Positions 53,107 through 62,722 of a DNA stretch of 64,000 nucleotides are shown piece by piece. The translations under genes were made by a program, and so were the position numbers. Location of the stretch: positions 124,001 through 188,000 of the forward strand of contig NZ_BMOO01000004.1 of NCBI RefSeq assembly GCF_014647115.1. The letters run 5' to 3'. Under the pieces are notes generated by a model, which did no database searches, was not told the origin of the DNA, and worked only from the letters and a program-made list of their open reading frames with translations. Each line of letters begins with the position of its first letter. Positions within the stretch are counted from its first letter, which is position 1. Origin of the DNA: Halarchaeum rubridurum. GTDB lineage: Archaea > Halobacteriota > Halobacteria > Halobacteriales > Halobacteriaceae.

Positions 53107-55158
53107 ATGAGCGAGGGCGAGGACGGAGACGCCGAGATACGCGAACTCGACGCGGCGACCATCGACCGCATCGCGGCGGGCGAGGTGGTCGAGCGGCCCG
53201 CGTCGGTCGTGAAGGAACTCGTCGAGAACGCCCTCGACGCGGACGCCACGCGGATCGAGGTCGAAGTGGCGGGCGACGGGACGGACGAACTCGTCGTGCG
53301 CGACGACGGCGTCGGGATGACGCGCGCGGACGCCGAGGTCGCAGTCGAGCGCCACACGACGTCGAAGATCAGGGACGCGACCGACCTCGCGCGCGTCGGG
53401 ACGCTCGGCTTCCGCGGCGAGGCCCTACACACGATTGCCGCGGTGTCGCGGCTGACGGTGACGACGAAGCCCCGCGGCGGGCGCGGGACCGAGGTCCGCG
53501 TCGTCGGCGGCGACGTCGACGCCGTCGGCCCCGCGGGGCGCGCGCCGGGGACGACGGTGGCGGTCCGCGACCTTTTTTATAATACGCCGGCACGCCGCGC
53601 GTTCCTGAACGCCGAGAGCACCGAGTTCGGGCACGTCAACCGCACGGTGTCGCGCTACGCGCTCGCCAACCCGGACGTCGCGGTGTCGCTCGAACACGAC
53701 GGGACGGAGACGTTCGCCACGCCGGGCGACGGGGACGTGCGCTCGGCGCTCCTCGCCGTCTACGGCCGCGACGTCGCGGCGTCGATGATCGCCGTGGACG
53801 CCGCGCCCGACCGGACGCTGGAGCGCGTCGAGGGATACGTGAGCCACCCGGAGACGACGCGCTCGACGCGTGACTACCTCGCCACGTACGTCAACGGCCG
53901 CTACGTGAGCGACCGGCTGCTCCGCGAGGCCATCGTCGAGGCCTACGGCACGCAGTTGGCCGCTGATCGCTTCCCGTTCGCCGTCCTCGACGTCGAACTC
54001 CCGCCGAGCGAAGTGGACGCGAACGTCCATCCGCGGAAGATGGAGGTGCGCTTCGAGGACGAGCCGGGCGTCCGCGCGGCCGTGACGGACGCGGTGCGCG
54101 ACGCCCTCCGCGAGCACGGATTGGTGCGGACGAGCGCCCCGCGCGGCGCGTCGAAGCCGACGGACGCCGCGATTACCCCCGAGCGCGATAGCGTCGAGCG
54201 CGGTGACACGGGCGAATCGGGCGGACGCGGCGACCCGAGCGATGGTGGGGACGGTGGCGGGTCGGCGGGAGGCACGACGAACGGGTCGACGGAAGGAACG
54301 ACGGGCGGACCGACGGGCGAGGCGGCGAGCGGACGGCACGCGTCGTCGCGCGGCGCGTCGGGGTCGGACGACGGTCCGCCGAGCGCGTCGCCGTCGGCGG
54401 CGGAACGTGCGTCGTCGGGACCGCGCGGGTCGCACACCGACGCCGGTGCGACGTCGTCGTCGGGCCGACACGCGGGCGCGACGCGGAACGCCCGGTTGCC
54501 CGGGACGGCGGACGCCGGGACGGCTGACGGGACGGCGGAGCGCGAGCGCGAGCGTCTGCCGCCGCTGCGCGTGCTCGGACAGCTCCACGGGACGTACGTC
54601 GTCGCGGCGACGGACGACGGCCTCGTGTTGGTCGACCAGCACGCGGCGGACGAGCGGGTGCGCTACGAGGCACTGCGCGAGGAACTCGGCGGCTCGCCGG
54701 ACTCGCAGGCGCTCGTGACGCCGGCCGAGGTGTCGCTGACGGCGGCGGAGGCGGCGAGCTTCGAGGCGGCGCTACCCGCGCTCCGCGAGGCGGGTTTCGA
54801 GGCCGAGGTCGAAGACAGAACGGCGGTCGTGACGGCCGTGCCCGCGGTGTTCGGGCACGCGCTGGACGCCGAGCTCGTCCGGGACGTGCTCGCGTCCGCG
54901 ACGAGCGCCGCGGCGGACGACGACGTGCTCGACGCCGCGGACGCCTTACTCGCGGACATGGCGTGCAAGCCCGCGATAAAGGGGAACACGTCGCTCCCGG
55001 AGGGGGACGTGACGGCGCTCCTCGACCGCCTCGACGGCTGCGCGGAGCCGTGGGCGTGCCCGCACGGCCGACCGGTGCTCGTCGAAATCGACGCGGCGGA
55101 ACTCGACCGGCGCTTCGAGCGCGACTACCCGGGACATCAGGACCGCACGCCCGAGTGA
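53107..55158 (+). CDS. mutL: DNA mismatch repair protein MutL with endonuclease motif
   Basis: A 683-residue GHKL ATPase and endonuclease. The N-terminal motifs ELVENALDAD, DDGVGM and TLGFRGEAL are intact, followed by the transducer domain (DYLATYVNGRYVSD, VDANVHPRKMEVRF). A Gly/Ser/Thr-rich linker of about 120 residues leads to the C-terminal domain with VDQHAADERVRYE, the DQHA(X)2E(X)4E nuclease motif, plus ACKPAIKGN and CPHGRP. Thus it can probably nick DNA itself, as expected in an organism without MutH. It lies directly downstream of mutS. Confidence 0.95.
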   Translation: MSEGEDGDAEIRELDAATIDRIAAGEVVERPASVVKELVENALDADATRIEVEVAGDGTDELVVRDDGVGMTRADAEVAVERHTTSKIRDATDLARVGTLGFRGEALHTIAAVSRLTVTTKPRGGRGTEVRVVGGDVDAVGPAGRAPGTTVAVRDLFYNTPARRAFLNAESTEFGHVNRTVSRYALANPDVAVSLEHDGTETFATPGDGDVRSALLAVYGRDVAASMIAVDAAPDRTLERVEGYVSHPETTRSTRDYLATYVNGRYVSDRLLREAIVEAYGTQLAADRFPFAVLDVELPPSEVDANVHPRKMEVRFEDEPGVRAAVTDAVRDALREHGLVRTSAPRGASKPTDAAITPERDSVERGDTGESGGRGDPSDGGDGGGSAGGTTNGSTEGTTGGPTGEAASGRHASSRGASGSDDGPPSASPSAAERASSGPRGSHTDAGATSSSGRHAGATRNARLPGTADAGTADGTAERERERLPPLRVLGQLHGTYVVAATDDGLVLVDQHAADERVRYEALREELGGSPDSQALVTPAEVSLTAAEAASFEAALPALREAGFEAEVEDRTAVVTAVPAVFGHALDAELVRDVLASATSAAADDDVLDAADALLADMACKPAIKGNTSLPEGDVTALLDRLDGCAEPWACPHGRPVLVEIDAAELDRRFERDYPGHQDRTPE

Positions 55159-55168
55159 GAGTGCGCGT

Positions 55169-55762
55169 TCAGTAGCGCCGCTCGAACTCGACAGGGTCCG
55201 TGTGCGTGTAGTAGGGGCCGCCGAGGCGACCGATAGTCGTGATTTCGCGGGAGTCGACCTGGCCGTCGCGGGTCGCCTCGTCGGCGACGTGGAAGCGCAC
55301 GACGTCGCCGATGAGCATGGTGCGGCCGTGAATCTCCTGGCGGTCGTGGAGGGTGCACTCCATGGCGATGGGCGCGTCCGCGACGTACGGGGCGTCGATT
55401 CGGTCGCACTCGGCGCGCTCGACGCCCGCGAGGTCGAACTCGTCGCCCTCCTCGGGGCCCGGGTCGGCGGCGGTGTGGTCGACCGTCTCCAGGACGTCGG
55501 CGGTGGCGACGCTCACCGAGAAGACCTCGGTGTCGATGGCGTTCCGCGGGGTGTCCTTCAGGTCGCCGTCGCGGCGGCTGGCCGTGAACAGCACCGACGG
55601 CTCGTCCGCGCCGACGTACGTGTAGGAGCTGAACGGGGCGAGGTTGTCGGTCCCCGCGGCGTCGCGCGTCCCGACCCACGCGACCGGGCGGGGGCTGACG
55701 GCCGTCTTGACGATGCGCTCGCGCTCGCTCGGCGAGAAGTCGTCGGTATCTCGTGCGAACAT
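55169..55762 (-). CDS. Flavin reductase-family protein (FMN-binding split barrel)
   Basis: A 197-residue FMN-binding protein. The barrel signature includes SPRPVAWVGTRDAAGTDNLA, followed by PFSSYTYVGADEPSVLFT and later DAPIAMECTLHDRQEI and IGDVVRFHV. These proteins reduce flavin or act as flavoproteins in unknown redox pathways. Convergent with mutL (ten bases apart). No partner monooxygenase is close. Confidence 0.87.
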   Translation of the reverse strand: MFARDTDDFSPSERERIVKTAVSPRPVAWVGTRDAAGTDNLAPFSSYTYVGADEPSVLFTASRRDGDLKDTPRNAIDTEVFSVSVATADVLETVDHTAADPGPEEGDEFDLAGVERAECDRIDAPYVADAPIAMECTLHDRQEIHGRTMLIGDVVRFHVADEATRDGQVDSREITTIGRLGGPYYTHTDPVEFERRY

Positions 55763-55843
55763 TGGTCACCGATAGGGGCGAGGGGCGTATGAGTGGGCGG
55801 GGAATCCCGCGGATTGATTTGGGGCGGCGTCGTCGGCCGAGAC

Positions 55844-56797
55844 ATGAGCGACCTCGTGACGTTCGGCGAGACGATGCTGCGTCTCAGCCCGCCCGGACAG
55901 GAGCGCATCGAGCGCGCGTCCGAACTGGAGTTCCGCGCGGCGGGCGCGGAGAGCAACGTCGCCGTGAACGCCGGTCGGCTCGGTCTCGACACCGCGTGGC
56001 TCTCGAAACTGCCCGACAGCGCGCTCGGGCGGAAGGTGACGGCGACCGTCGAGTCCCAAGGAGCCGAGGCGGACGTCGTCTGGAGCGACGAGGGCCGACA
56101 GGGCACCTACTACCTCGAGCAGGCCTCAACGCCGCGCCCGACGAACGTCATCTACGACCGGGCGGACGCGGCGGTGACGACGGCGACGCCCGCGGAGCTC
56201 CCCACGGAACGAATCGAGAGCGCGGACGCGTTCTACACGTCGGGCATCACGCCCGCGCTCTCCGACACCCTCGAGGAGACGACGGCGGCCCTGCTCGCGC
56301 TCGCGCGGGAGGCCGACACGACGACCGTCTTCGACGTGAACTACCGCTCGAAGCTCTGGAGTCCCGCGGAGGCGCGCCCGGTCCTCGAATCGCTCTTTCC
56401 CGACATCGACGTGCTCGTGACGGCGGTCCGCGACGCCCGGACCGTCCTCGGGCTCGACGGGGACGCCGAGCGCGTGGCGCGCGACCTCGCCGAGGAGTGG
56501 GGGTTCGAGACCGTCGTCGTGACACGGGGCGCCGAGGGCGCGCTCGCGTGGCACGCGGGCGACGTGGTCGAACAGCCGGCGTTCGAGGCCGACACGCACG
56601 ACGCCGTGGGGACGGGCGACGCCTTCGTCGGTGGCTTCCTCGCGCGGCGGCTCCGGGGCGACGGCGTCCCCGCCGCACTGGAGTACGCGGCCGCGACCGC
56701 GGCGCTCAAGCGCACCATCCCGGGCGACACCGCGCTCGTCACGCCCGCGGAGGTCGAGGGCGTCCTCGACCGCTCGGGCGACGACATCGCACGCTGA
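55844..56797 (+). CDS. kdgK: PfkB-family sugar kinase, probably 2-keto-3-deoxygluconate kinase
   Basis: A 317-residue ribokinase-family enzyme. N-terminal MSDLVTFGETMLRLSPPGQER and the GAESNVAVNAGRLG segment are typical of KDG kinases; the catalytic PfkB signature DAVGTGDAFVGGF with its Asp base is intact. In haloarchaea KDG kinase feeds the semi-phosphorylative Entner-Doudoroff pathway. Substrate assignment is by similarity only. The ATG at 55844 fits the family N-terminus. No other sugar-pathway gene adjoins. Confidence 0.82.
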   Translation: MSDLVTFGETMLRLSPPGQERIERASELEFRAAGAESNVAVNAGRLGLDTAWLSKLPDSALGRKVTATVESQGAEADVVWSDEGRQGTYYLEQASTPRPTNVIYDRADAAVTTATPAELPTERIESADAFYTSGITPALSDTLEETTAALLALAREADTTTVFDVNYRSKLWSPAEARPVLESLFPDIDVLVTAVRDARTVLGLDGDAERVARDLAEEWGFETVVVTRGAEGALAWHAGDVVEQPAFEADTHDAVGTGDAFVGGFLARRLRGDGVPAALEYAAATAALKRTIPGDTALVTPAEVEGVLDRSGDDIAR

Positions 56798-56839
56798 CGG
56801 CCCCCTCGCTTTTCCTCACCGCCGCGCGTAGACGACCGT

Positions 56840-58234
56840 ATGCACGTCCTCGTCATCGGTGCGTACGGGAGCGCGGGCGTCGCCGCCGCGGAGGTCCTCG
56901 CGGACGCCGACGTCGAAGTGACGCTCGTCGACGACGGTGAGCCGGGCGGCGGGCTCTGCATCCTCCGGGGCTGTATGCCCTCGAAGGAGGTGTTGAGCGC
57001 CGCCCACCACGGCCATCAGGCCCGCTCGGACCCGCGGCTCGACGCCGACGTCAACGTCGACTTGGAGCGGGTCGTCGCGCGCAAGGACGACCACACAGCG
57101 TCGTTCGCGCGCCACCGCCGCGACGCCGTCCACGACCTCGCCGAGCGCGAAAACGTGACGTTCCACCACGAGACCGCGCGGTTCGTCGACGACGGCGTGG
57201 TCGCGGTCGGCGACGAGCGCTACGAGCCCGACTACGTGGTCGTGGCAACCGGCTCGACGCCGCGAACACCCGACCTCCCCGGCATCGACGACGTAGACGT
57301 GATGGACTCGGCGGACGTCCTCGACGCGACCTCGTTGCCCGACTCGGGCGTCGTCCTCGGCTTCGGCGCGGTCGGCCTCGAACTCGTGCCGTATCTCGCG
57401 GAGGCGGGCGGGACGGACCTGACGGTGATCGAGCACGACGCGCGGCCGCTCGACCGGGCGGCCCCCAAGGTCGGCGACGGCATCGTCGAGTGCTACCGCG
57501 AGGAGTTCGGCGTCGACGTGCTGACGAACGCCGACGAGCGACGCGTCGAACCGACGGCCGACGGGGGCGTTCGACTGACCGTCGAGCGGGCGGACGGCGT
57601 CGAGACGGTCGAGGCCGACCGGCTGTTCTGCTTCACCGGTCGCGTCCCGACGGTCGAGGGCCTCGGTTTCGAGGCGACGCGAGTCGAGCCGGACGCGGGA
57701 TGGGTCGACCCGGGGACGCTCCGGGCGCGCGACGACCCGACGGTGTTCGCCGCGGGCGACGTCGTCGGCGCGCGCGAACTCCTCCACACCGCAAAAGAGG
57801 AGGGCGCGGTCGCGGCGCGCAACGTCCTCGCGGACTGGCGCGACGAGGCACTGGAGACGTACGACCCGACCACGCACCGCGTGGTCTTCGCGGCGGCGGG
57901 CGTCTACCCGTACGTCACCGTCGGGATGACGCCCGGCGAGGCGGAGAATGCGGGCCACGACGTGCTGACGGCGTCGCGGAAGGCGAGCGACGACGGCGTC
58001 TTTCGGACGAAGAACGCCGCGCGCGGCCGGGCGGAACTCGTCGTCGACGCGAACGACGGCACCGTGCTCGGCTACCACGGCTGGCACTACGAGGCGGACG
58101 TGATGGCGAAGACCCTGCAGGTGCTCGTCGAGGCGGGAATGGACGTCCGGGACGTCCCGGACCGGGCCTTCCACCCGACGACGCCGGAGATAATCGACGG
58201 CCTCGTCAGGAAGGTCTCGGAGGAGCTCCGGTAG
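56840..58234 (+). CDS. FAD-dependent pyridine nucleotide-disulfide oxidoreductase
   Basis: A 464-residue flavoprotein of the dihydrolipoamide dehydrogenase/mercuric reductase family. FAD-binding start VIGAYGSAGVAAAEVL, redox Cys pair in CILRGCMPSKEV (C-x4-C as in the family), NAD-binding GFGAVGLELVPYLAEAGG, VFAAGDVVG, and the C-terminal catalytic HPTTPEI (His-Glu dyad). GAYGSAG differs from the usual GxGxxG in having Ala-Tyr. Substrate (lipoamide, glutathione analogue, metal ion) cannot be told. The gene is 42 bases after kdgK but probably separate. Confidence 0.87.
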   Translation: MHVLVIGAYGSAGVAAAEVLADADVEVTLVDDGEPGGGLCILRGCMPSKEVLSAAHHGHQARSDPRLDADVNVDLERVVARKDDHTASFARHRRDAVHDLAERENVTFHHETARFVDDGVVAVGDERYEPDYVVVATGSTPRTPDLPGIDDVDVMDSADVLDATSLPDSGVVLGFGAVGLELVPYLAEAGGTDLTVIEHDARPLDRAAPKVGDGIVECYREEFGVDVLTNADERRVEPTADGGVRLTVERADGVETVEADRLFCFTGRVPTVEGLGFEATRVEPDAGWVDPGTLRARDDPTVFAAGDVVGARELLHTAKEEGAVAARNVLADWRDEALETYDPTTHRVVFAAAGVYPYVTVGMTPGEAENAGHDVLTASRKASDDGVFRTKNAARGRAELVVDANDGTVLGYHGWHYEADVMAKTLQVLVEAGMDVRDVPDRAFHPTTPEIIDGLVRKVSEELR

Positions 58235-58390
58235 CGCGGGCGCTCGACGTGGCGAACAGGCGGCACGGGGAGAGGGGGTCGTCGCGCACGTCGCGCCGCC
58301 GGTTTCGCGGGGCGTGCGCGGGCGGTCGTCAGGGCGCGGGCATACGCCGGGGGTCGTCCCGGCTTCGGTGAAGAAGTCGCGGGTGGAGGG

Positions 58391-59200
58391 TCAGGCGACC
58401 GTGCAGCCGCCCGTGTACTCGACGTCCTCGACGCTCTCGATTGGGTCGTCGCCGCAGACCGGGCAATCGGGGTCGCGGGCGATGGGGACCTCCTCGAAGC
58501 CGACGCTCGCGGCGTCGTAGTGGAGCATTCTCCCAGTGAGGAGGTCGCCGACGCCGAGAATCGACTTGACGGCTTCGGTGGCCTGCAAACACCCCATCGT
58601 TCCGGGGAGCACGCCGAGGACGCCCGCGGTCGCACAATCCGGGACGGTCCCCTCCTCGGGGGCCTCGGGGAAGACGCACCGGTAGCAGGGGCCGTCGGGG
58701 GTGACGGTGAGCGCTTGGCCCTCGAACTTGTATATCGCGCCGTGGCTGAACGGGACGCCGGCGAGCACGCAGGCGTCGTTGACGAGGTAGCGCGTCCCGA
58801 AGTTGTCGGTGCAGTCGACGACGAAGTCCCGGTCACTGAGGAGGTCGCGGGCGTTCTCGCGCGTCAGGCGGACCGCGTGGCCCTCGAAGTTGACGTCGGG
58901 GTTCAGGTCCGTGACGTAGCGGCGCGCGGAGTCGACCTTCGGGGTGCCGACGTCCGCGTCGCGGTGGAGTATCTGACGCTGGAGGTTCGAGCGCTCGACG
59001 GTGTCGTCGTCGACGACGGCGAGCGTGCCGACGCCGGCCGCGGCGAGGTACTCGATGACGGGCGAGCCGAGGCCGCCCGCGCCGACCACGAGGACGTCGG
59101 CGTCGAGGAGGGCGGCCTGGCCCTCCGGGCCGACGTCGTCCATGATGATGTGGCGGGAGTACCGGTCGAGCTGCGTGGGGTCGAGGTCGAGACCGGCCAT
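58391..59200 (-). CDS. ubaA: Ubiquitin-activating E1-like enzyme UbaA (ThiF/MoeB family)
   Basis: A 269-residue adenyltransferase that activates the C-terminus of SAMP ubiquitin-like proteins for protein modification and for sulfur transfer to tRNA and molybdopterin. The GAGGLGSPVIEYLAAAGVG nucleotide fold, the Arg of SNLQRQILH, VDCTDNFGTRYLVND, the catalytic Cys in TVPDCATAGVLG, and the zinc pairs CYRC and CPVC are all present. Haloarchaea typically have a single such enzyme, so it should serve NcsA (14069-15040). Confidence 0.92.
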   Translation of the reverse strand: MAGLDLDPTQLDRYSRHIIMDDVGPEGQAALLDADVLVVGAGGLGSPVIEYLAAAGVGTLAVVDDDTVERSNLQRQILHRDADVGTPKVDSARRYVTDLNPDVNFEGHAVRLTRENARDLLSDRDFVVDCTDNFGTRYLVNDACVLAGVPFSHGAIYKFEGQALTVTPDGPCYRCVFPEAPEEGTVPDCATAGVLGVLPGTMGCLQATEAVKSILGVGDLLTGRMLHYDAASVGFEEVPIARDPDCPVCGDDPIESVEDVEYTGGCTVA

Positions 59201-59257
59201 GGGTGAACGTGGCGCGCGAGGGCAAAACGGGTGTCGGTGGGCGAAGCGTGGGGGCCC

Positions 59258-60685
59258 TCAGAGGTAGTAGACGGCGACGACGACGAACGGCCCGACGACG
59301 GTGAGCGAGAGGAACGCGACGACGATGACGGCCGGGTCGCGGCTGACGTGCCACGCGAGCGCGGGGACGCACGCGAAGGCGGCGACGAACGCGAGCGCCG
59401 CGTACGCCACCGTCCGGTTCGGTTCGGGGCGGTCCGCGGGACGCACGGGGAGGTCGAGCGCGAGGACGGCGGCGGCGAAGTCCGCGAACGGGCCGACGGT
59501 CGCACGCGTCCGCTCCGGGTCGTACGCGGCGTCCGGCCAGTACCCCTCGTTCGGCTCGCGCCAGTCGAGTTCGACGAGCGCGGTGTCGGCCACCCGGTCG
59601 ACGAGGCGGCGGGGTATCAACCCCTCGCAGGCGGCGAGCGGCGCGCGCCACTGCGGTTCCTCGAGCAGGCGGTCGTGGCCGACGAGCGCGTCGCCGTAGC
59701 GGTGATACGCCATCGTCCCGAGCTGGAGGTAGCGGCCCGCGGCACCGAGACAAACGCCGGCGAGGAGCAGCGAGGCGGGGAGGAGCGCGAGCGGCGAGCG
59801 GAGGACGACCGCGAGGAAGACGGTGGCGATCGCACAGAGGAACGCGGGGCGGCTGACGAGCGTCGCCAGTCCCCGGCAGGCGCACTCGATGCGGACGGCG
59901 CGCGAATCCGGCGTGCGGACGGCGTCCGGGTCGCCCTCCGGTACCGGCACGGTCGGGGCGTCGACGGTCGTGTCCCGGTCGCCGAAGACGGCTGCGAGGA
60001 CGCCGTCGCCGGGTTCGTCGTCGCTCACGCGGCGGTACGTCTCCGCGAGGAGTTTCGCGGCGACGACGCCGACGACGACCACGAGGCCGCCCGTCCGGAA
60101 CGACTCGCTCGCGGCGACCGGGACGGCGAGCAGGAGCACGAAGACGGTCTGCTGGCCGGTGTGGGAGATCGCCATGCGCGGCGAGGTATGTTCGTACTCG
60201 CGCTCGCCGACGTACTCGCGGGCGAAGGAGACGCCGTGCGCGACGGTGATGGCGAGCGCGCCCGCGGCGACGGTGAGCCAGCGCGCGTCGCCGAGGGCGT
60301 TCCACAGGTCGAGCGTGGCGGCGAAGAAGAGGCCGATACCGACCCAGACGACCCCGAGCATCGAGAGTTGGAGGAGCGCCGTCGGAACGTTACGAACGTA
60401 GAACGTGTGACCCCGATACGTCCACCCACCGCGCTTCTCGCGCAAACCGGCGAGTGGGAGGGTGTTCGTGCGCACCGAGCGGTCGAACGGCACCGCGAGC
60501 AGCGCCCGCGGCACGCCCCAGAGCGCGGCGACGCCCATCTCGACCCAGTAGAGGACGAGCACCGTGAGGAGGTCCCAGCCGAAGGCGAGGACGCCCGCGA
60601 GCGGGTAGCAGTTCGCGGCGACGACGACGAGGAGCGACGCGGTGTGTCGCGCGGTCGCCCGAGCGTCGGTGTCGGGGTCGCTCAC
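59258..60685 (-). CDS. Large polytopic membrane protein (DUF6498-like)
   Basis: A 475-residue integral membrane protein from a GTG start. About ten to twelve helices: an N-terminal pair (LLVVVAANCYPLAGVLAFG, LLTVLVLYWVEMGVAALWG) typical of DUF6498 proteins, several in the region 115-215, then a soluble stretch (225-270), a further set (290-340), a second soluble part (345-410) and two C-terminal helices. No transport motif recognised and function unknown. It is between ubaA and the cysteine-synthase-like gene, all on the minus strand. Confidence 0.8.
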   Translation of the reverse strand: MSDPDTDARATARHTASLLVVVAANCYPLAGVLAFGWDLLTVLVLYWVEMGVAALWGVPRALLAVPFDRSVRTNTLPLAGLREKRGGWTYRGHTFYVRNVPTALLQLSMLGVVWVGIGLFFAATLDLWNALGDARWLTVAAGALAITVAHGVSFAREYVGEREYEHTSPRMAISHTGQQTVFVLLLAVPVAASESFRTGGLVVVVGVVAAKLLAETYRRVSDDEPGDGVLAAVFGDRDTTVDAPTVPVPEGDPDAVRTPDSRAVRIECACRGLATLVSRPAFLCAIATVFLAVVLRSPLALLPASLLLAGVCLGAAGRYLQLGTMAYHRYGDALVGHDRLLEEPQWRAPLAACEGLIPRRLVDRVADTALVELDWREPNEGYWPDAAYDPERTRATVGPFADFAAAVLALDLPVRPADRPEPNRTVAYAALAFVAAFACVPALAWHVSRDPAVIVVAFLSLTVVGPFVVVAVYYL

Positions 60686-60822
60686 GGGCGGACGGACGAG
60701 GCGTGGCGGTCGGCGAGCGGGCGAGTGTCGGTGTCGGGGTGGTCGACGAGCGGGGCGGGGAGGGCGGCCATCACGCCCCGCTTTCGTGGCGACCCGGAAA
60801 AACGACGGGGGTCGGGCGGCCC

Positions 60823-61821
60823 TCAGAGGTAGTCGTCCCAGAGCGGGATGTGCGCGTAGCGGTCACCCCGGTCGGGGAACGGCACGACGACGACGTCGTC
60901 GGAATCGAGGTCGCCGCGGTCGGCGAGGCGCGTCACCGCGGCGAGCGCACCCCCGGAGGACGCCCCGACGAGGAACTCGCCGTCGACGCGGAGGTGGTCG
61001 CGGACGAGCGCGTCGTCGTACTGCCCGGCGTCGTGGATCGTCGGGTCGCGTCCGGCGTAGCGTTCGCGGAGGCGACGCGCCTCGTAGTACGCGTCCGCCG
61101 TCGGGACCGAGAGCACGTCGTCGAGTTCGTCCGGCGCGTATATCTCCGGCTCGTGGTAGCGCGACCCACGGACGTATTTGAGGCCGTCGATGCCGTGGCG
61201 CGGCTCCGCGGGTTCGTAGCCGACGACCGTGACGTCGCCGCGCTCGCGGAGCGCCCGCCCGACGCCCGTGACGGTGCCGCCCGACCCCGCGCCCGCGACG
61301 AAGTGCGTGACGCGCCCGTCCGTCTGCGCGCCGACCTCCGGGCCCGTCGTCCGCTCGTGGACGCCCGGGTTCGCCGGGTTCGCGTACTGGTCCGGCATGT
61401 AGGCGTCCGCCTCGCGCACGCGTCGGTCCGCGAGGTCGAGCATCGCCTCGTAATCCGGCGCGTACGTCACCGTCCCCCCCGCCGTCCGAATCGCCTCGGC
61501 CTTCTCCACGGGCGCTTCGTCCGGCATCACGATCTCGACGTCGTAGCCGCGCGCGACGCCGAGGCGCGCCAGCGCCGTCCCCGTGTTCCCCGAGGAGGGC
61601 TCGACCACGAGCGTCCCGTCGTCGAGGTCGCCCGCCGCGACCGCGGCGTCCAGCATCGAGCGCGCGATCCGGCTCTTCACCGACCCGCCGCCGTACGGTT
61701 GCGCGTGGAGGTTGTACCACTCCGGCTTCGCGTACACCTCGCAGGGCACGCCGGGGTGCTCGACCCGCAACAGGGGCGTCTCGCCGATGTGCGACTCGTC
61801 TATCGGCGGTGCATCGACCAT
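60823..61821 (-). CDS. Cysteine synthase-family PLP enzyme
   Basis: A 332-residue fold-type II PLP enzyme. It has the PLP-binding Lys in GGGSVKSRIARSML, the substrate loop EPSSGNTGTALAR, the phosphate-binding GAGSGGTVTGVG and the C-terminal VGASSGGALAAV. These mark an O-acetylserine/O-phosphoserine sulfhydrylase or cystathionine beta-synthase-like activity. GSVKSR replaces the usual GSxKDR, so the substrate may differ from classical cysteine synthase. The ATG at 61821 is used; upstream frame residues are unlike the family. Confidence 0.88.
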   Translation of the reverse strand: MVDAPPIDESHIGETPLLRVEHPGVPCEVYAKPEWYNLHAQPYGGGSVKSRIARSMLDAAVAAGDLDDGTLVVEPSSGNTGTALARLGVARGYDVEIVMPDEAPVEKAEAIRTAGGTVTYAPDYEAMLDLADRRVREADAYMPDQYANPANPGVHERTTGPEVGAQTDGRVTHFVAGAGSGGTVTGVGRALRERGDVTVVGYEPAEPRHGIDGLKYVRGSRYHEPEIYAPDELDDVLSVPTADAYYEARRLRERYAGRDPTIHDAGQYDDALVRDHLRVDGEFLVGASSGGALAAVTRLADRGDLDSDDVVVVPFPDRGDRYAHIPLWDDYL

Positions 61822-61926
61822 GGAGAACGGGAGGAGCGCGCGAGTAAAGAAGGAACGGGCCGGGAAAGGAGAGGGTGAGCCGACACCGTCATTCAAGAGC
61901 GCTCGCCGTGTAGCCCAGCGCACACG

Positions 61927-62397
61927 ATGAACGGCGACGGCGACGTACTGGAGGACGCGCGGTTCGTCCTCGGGAACCACTTGGACACCCTCGAAGAACT
62001 GAACACGCGCGCCTACCAAGTCATCAGGCTCAACGCCGTCATCCTGACGATCATCGCCGCGGGCCTCTACCGGACGCGCCCGTCCGGGCTCCTCCTCGTC
62101 TACACAGCCATCGGCGTCCTCGGACTGATCGGCGCGTCCGTGTGGTGTTTCGGGCTTCTTCGCGGCGCACCGGTCGGCGCCGGCATGAACGCGGACAGCT
62201 TCGAGGAGTTCGTCGAGGACGGCATCGACGCCGACGACTACTTCGACCACGCCGTCGGGACCATCTACCCCGCGGCGATCCGCGACGCGAAACGCTCGGC
62301 GTCGCAGCAGGCCTACCGGCTCAACTACGTCTACGCCATCGAGGGTGGCTCGATCGTCTGGATCGTCTTCAGCGCGGTCGTTACCCACCCGATATAG
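61927..62397 (+). CDS. Small membrane protein, effector-like architecture
   Basis: A 156-residue protein. Amphipathic N-terminus LGNHLDTLEELNTRAYQVIR leads into TM1 (LNAVILTIIAAGLY) and TM2 (residues about 57-78); after a loop of about 55 residues (EEFVEDGIDADDYFDHAVGT) comes a C-terminal TM (IVWIVFSAVV). The same pattern as the AT-rich gene at 5604, here with GC-rich codon use. Function unknown. It may be two- or three-helix, depending on the final segment. Confidence 0.72.
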   Translation: MNGDGDVLEDARFVLGNHLDTLEELNTRAYQVIRLNAVILTIIAAGLYRTRPSGLLLVYTAIGVLGLIGASVWCFGLLRGAPVGAGMNADSFEEFVEDGIDADDYFDHAVGTIYPAAIRDAKRSASQQAYRLNYVYAIEGGSIVWIVFSAVVTHPI

Positions 62398-62435
62398 GGG
62401 GAACGTATACGGTGCCGCGCGTACGAACCGCAGGT

Positions 62436-62549
62436 ATGTCTGACGACGGAGACGACGAAAGCGAGGGCTCCCCGTTCAGCAACGAGGAGCCGAGCGAGAC
62501 GTACAAGGGGTTCGCGGAGAACGCCGACGAGGACAGCGACGAGGAGTGA
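62436..62549 (+). CDS. Tiny acidic protein (37 residues)
   Basis: ATG at 62436 begins MSDDGDDESEGSPFSNEEPS and ends with a DSDEE tail. Strongly acidic and unstructured except the ETYKGFAENA piece. It starts 38 bases after the membrane gene at 61927 on the same strand. Small acidic proteins of this type are frequent in haloarchaea; the role is unknown. Confidence 0.5.
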   Translation: MSDDGDDESEGSPFSNEEPSETYKGFAENADEDSDEE

Positions 62550-62722
62550 CGAACGCGGGGGACGGCGGCACGTAGATCCTCCCGTCGCTCGACGGCGAAA
62601 CGCACTGCTGCCTTGGCGTCGAGACGTGACGCCGGCCGGAGAACGGCGAATACTGGGATGGGCCCTGGCGGATGGTGACTGCGCGGTTCGCAGGGTCGTG
62701 AGTGTCGGTGTTCCAGCCATCG
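62550..62722. other. Boundary region before integrase
   Basis: About 170 bases with no convincing gene. As it lies between host-like genes and the 3' end of an integrase gene, it may contain one attachment site. No tRNA fragment was recognised. Confidence 0.3.
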
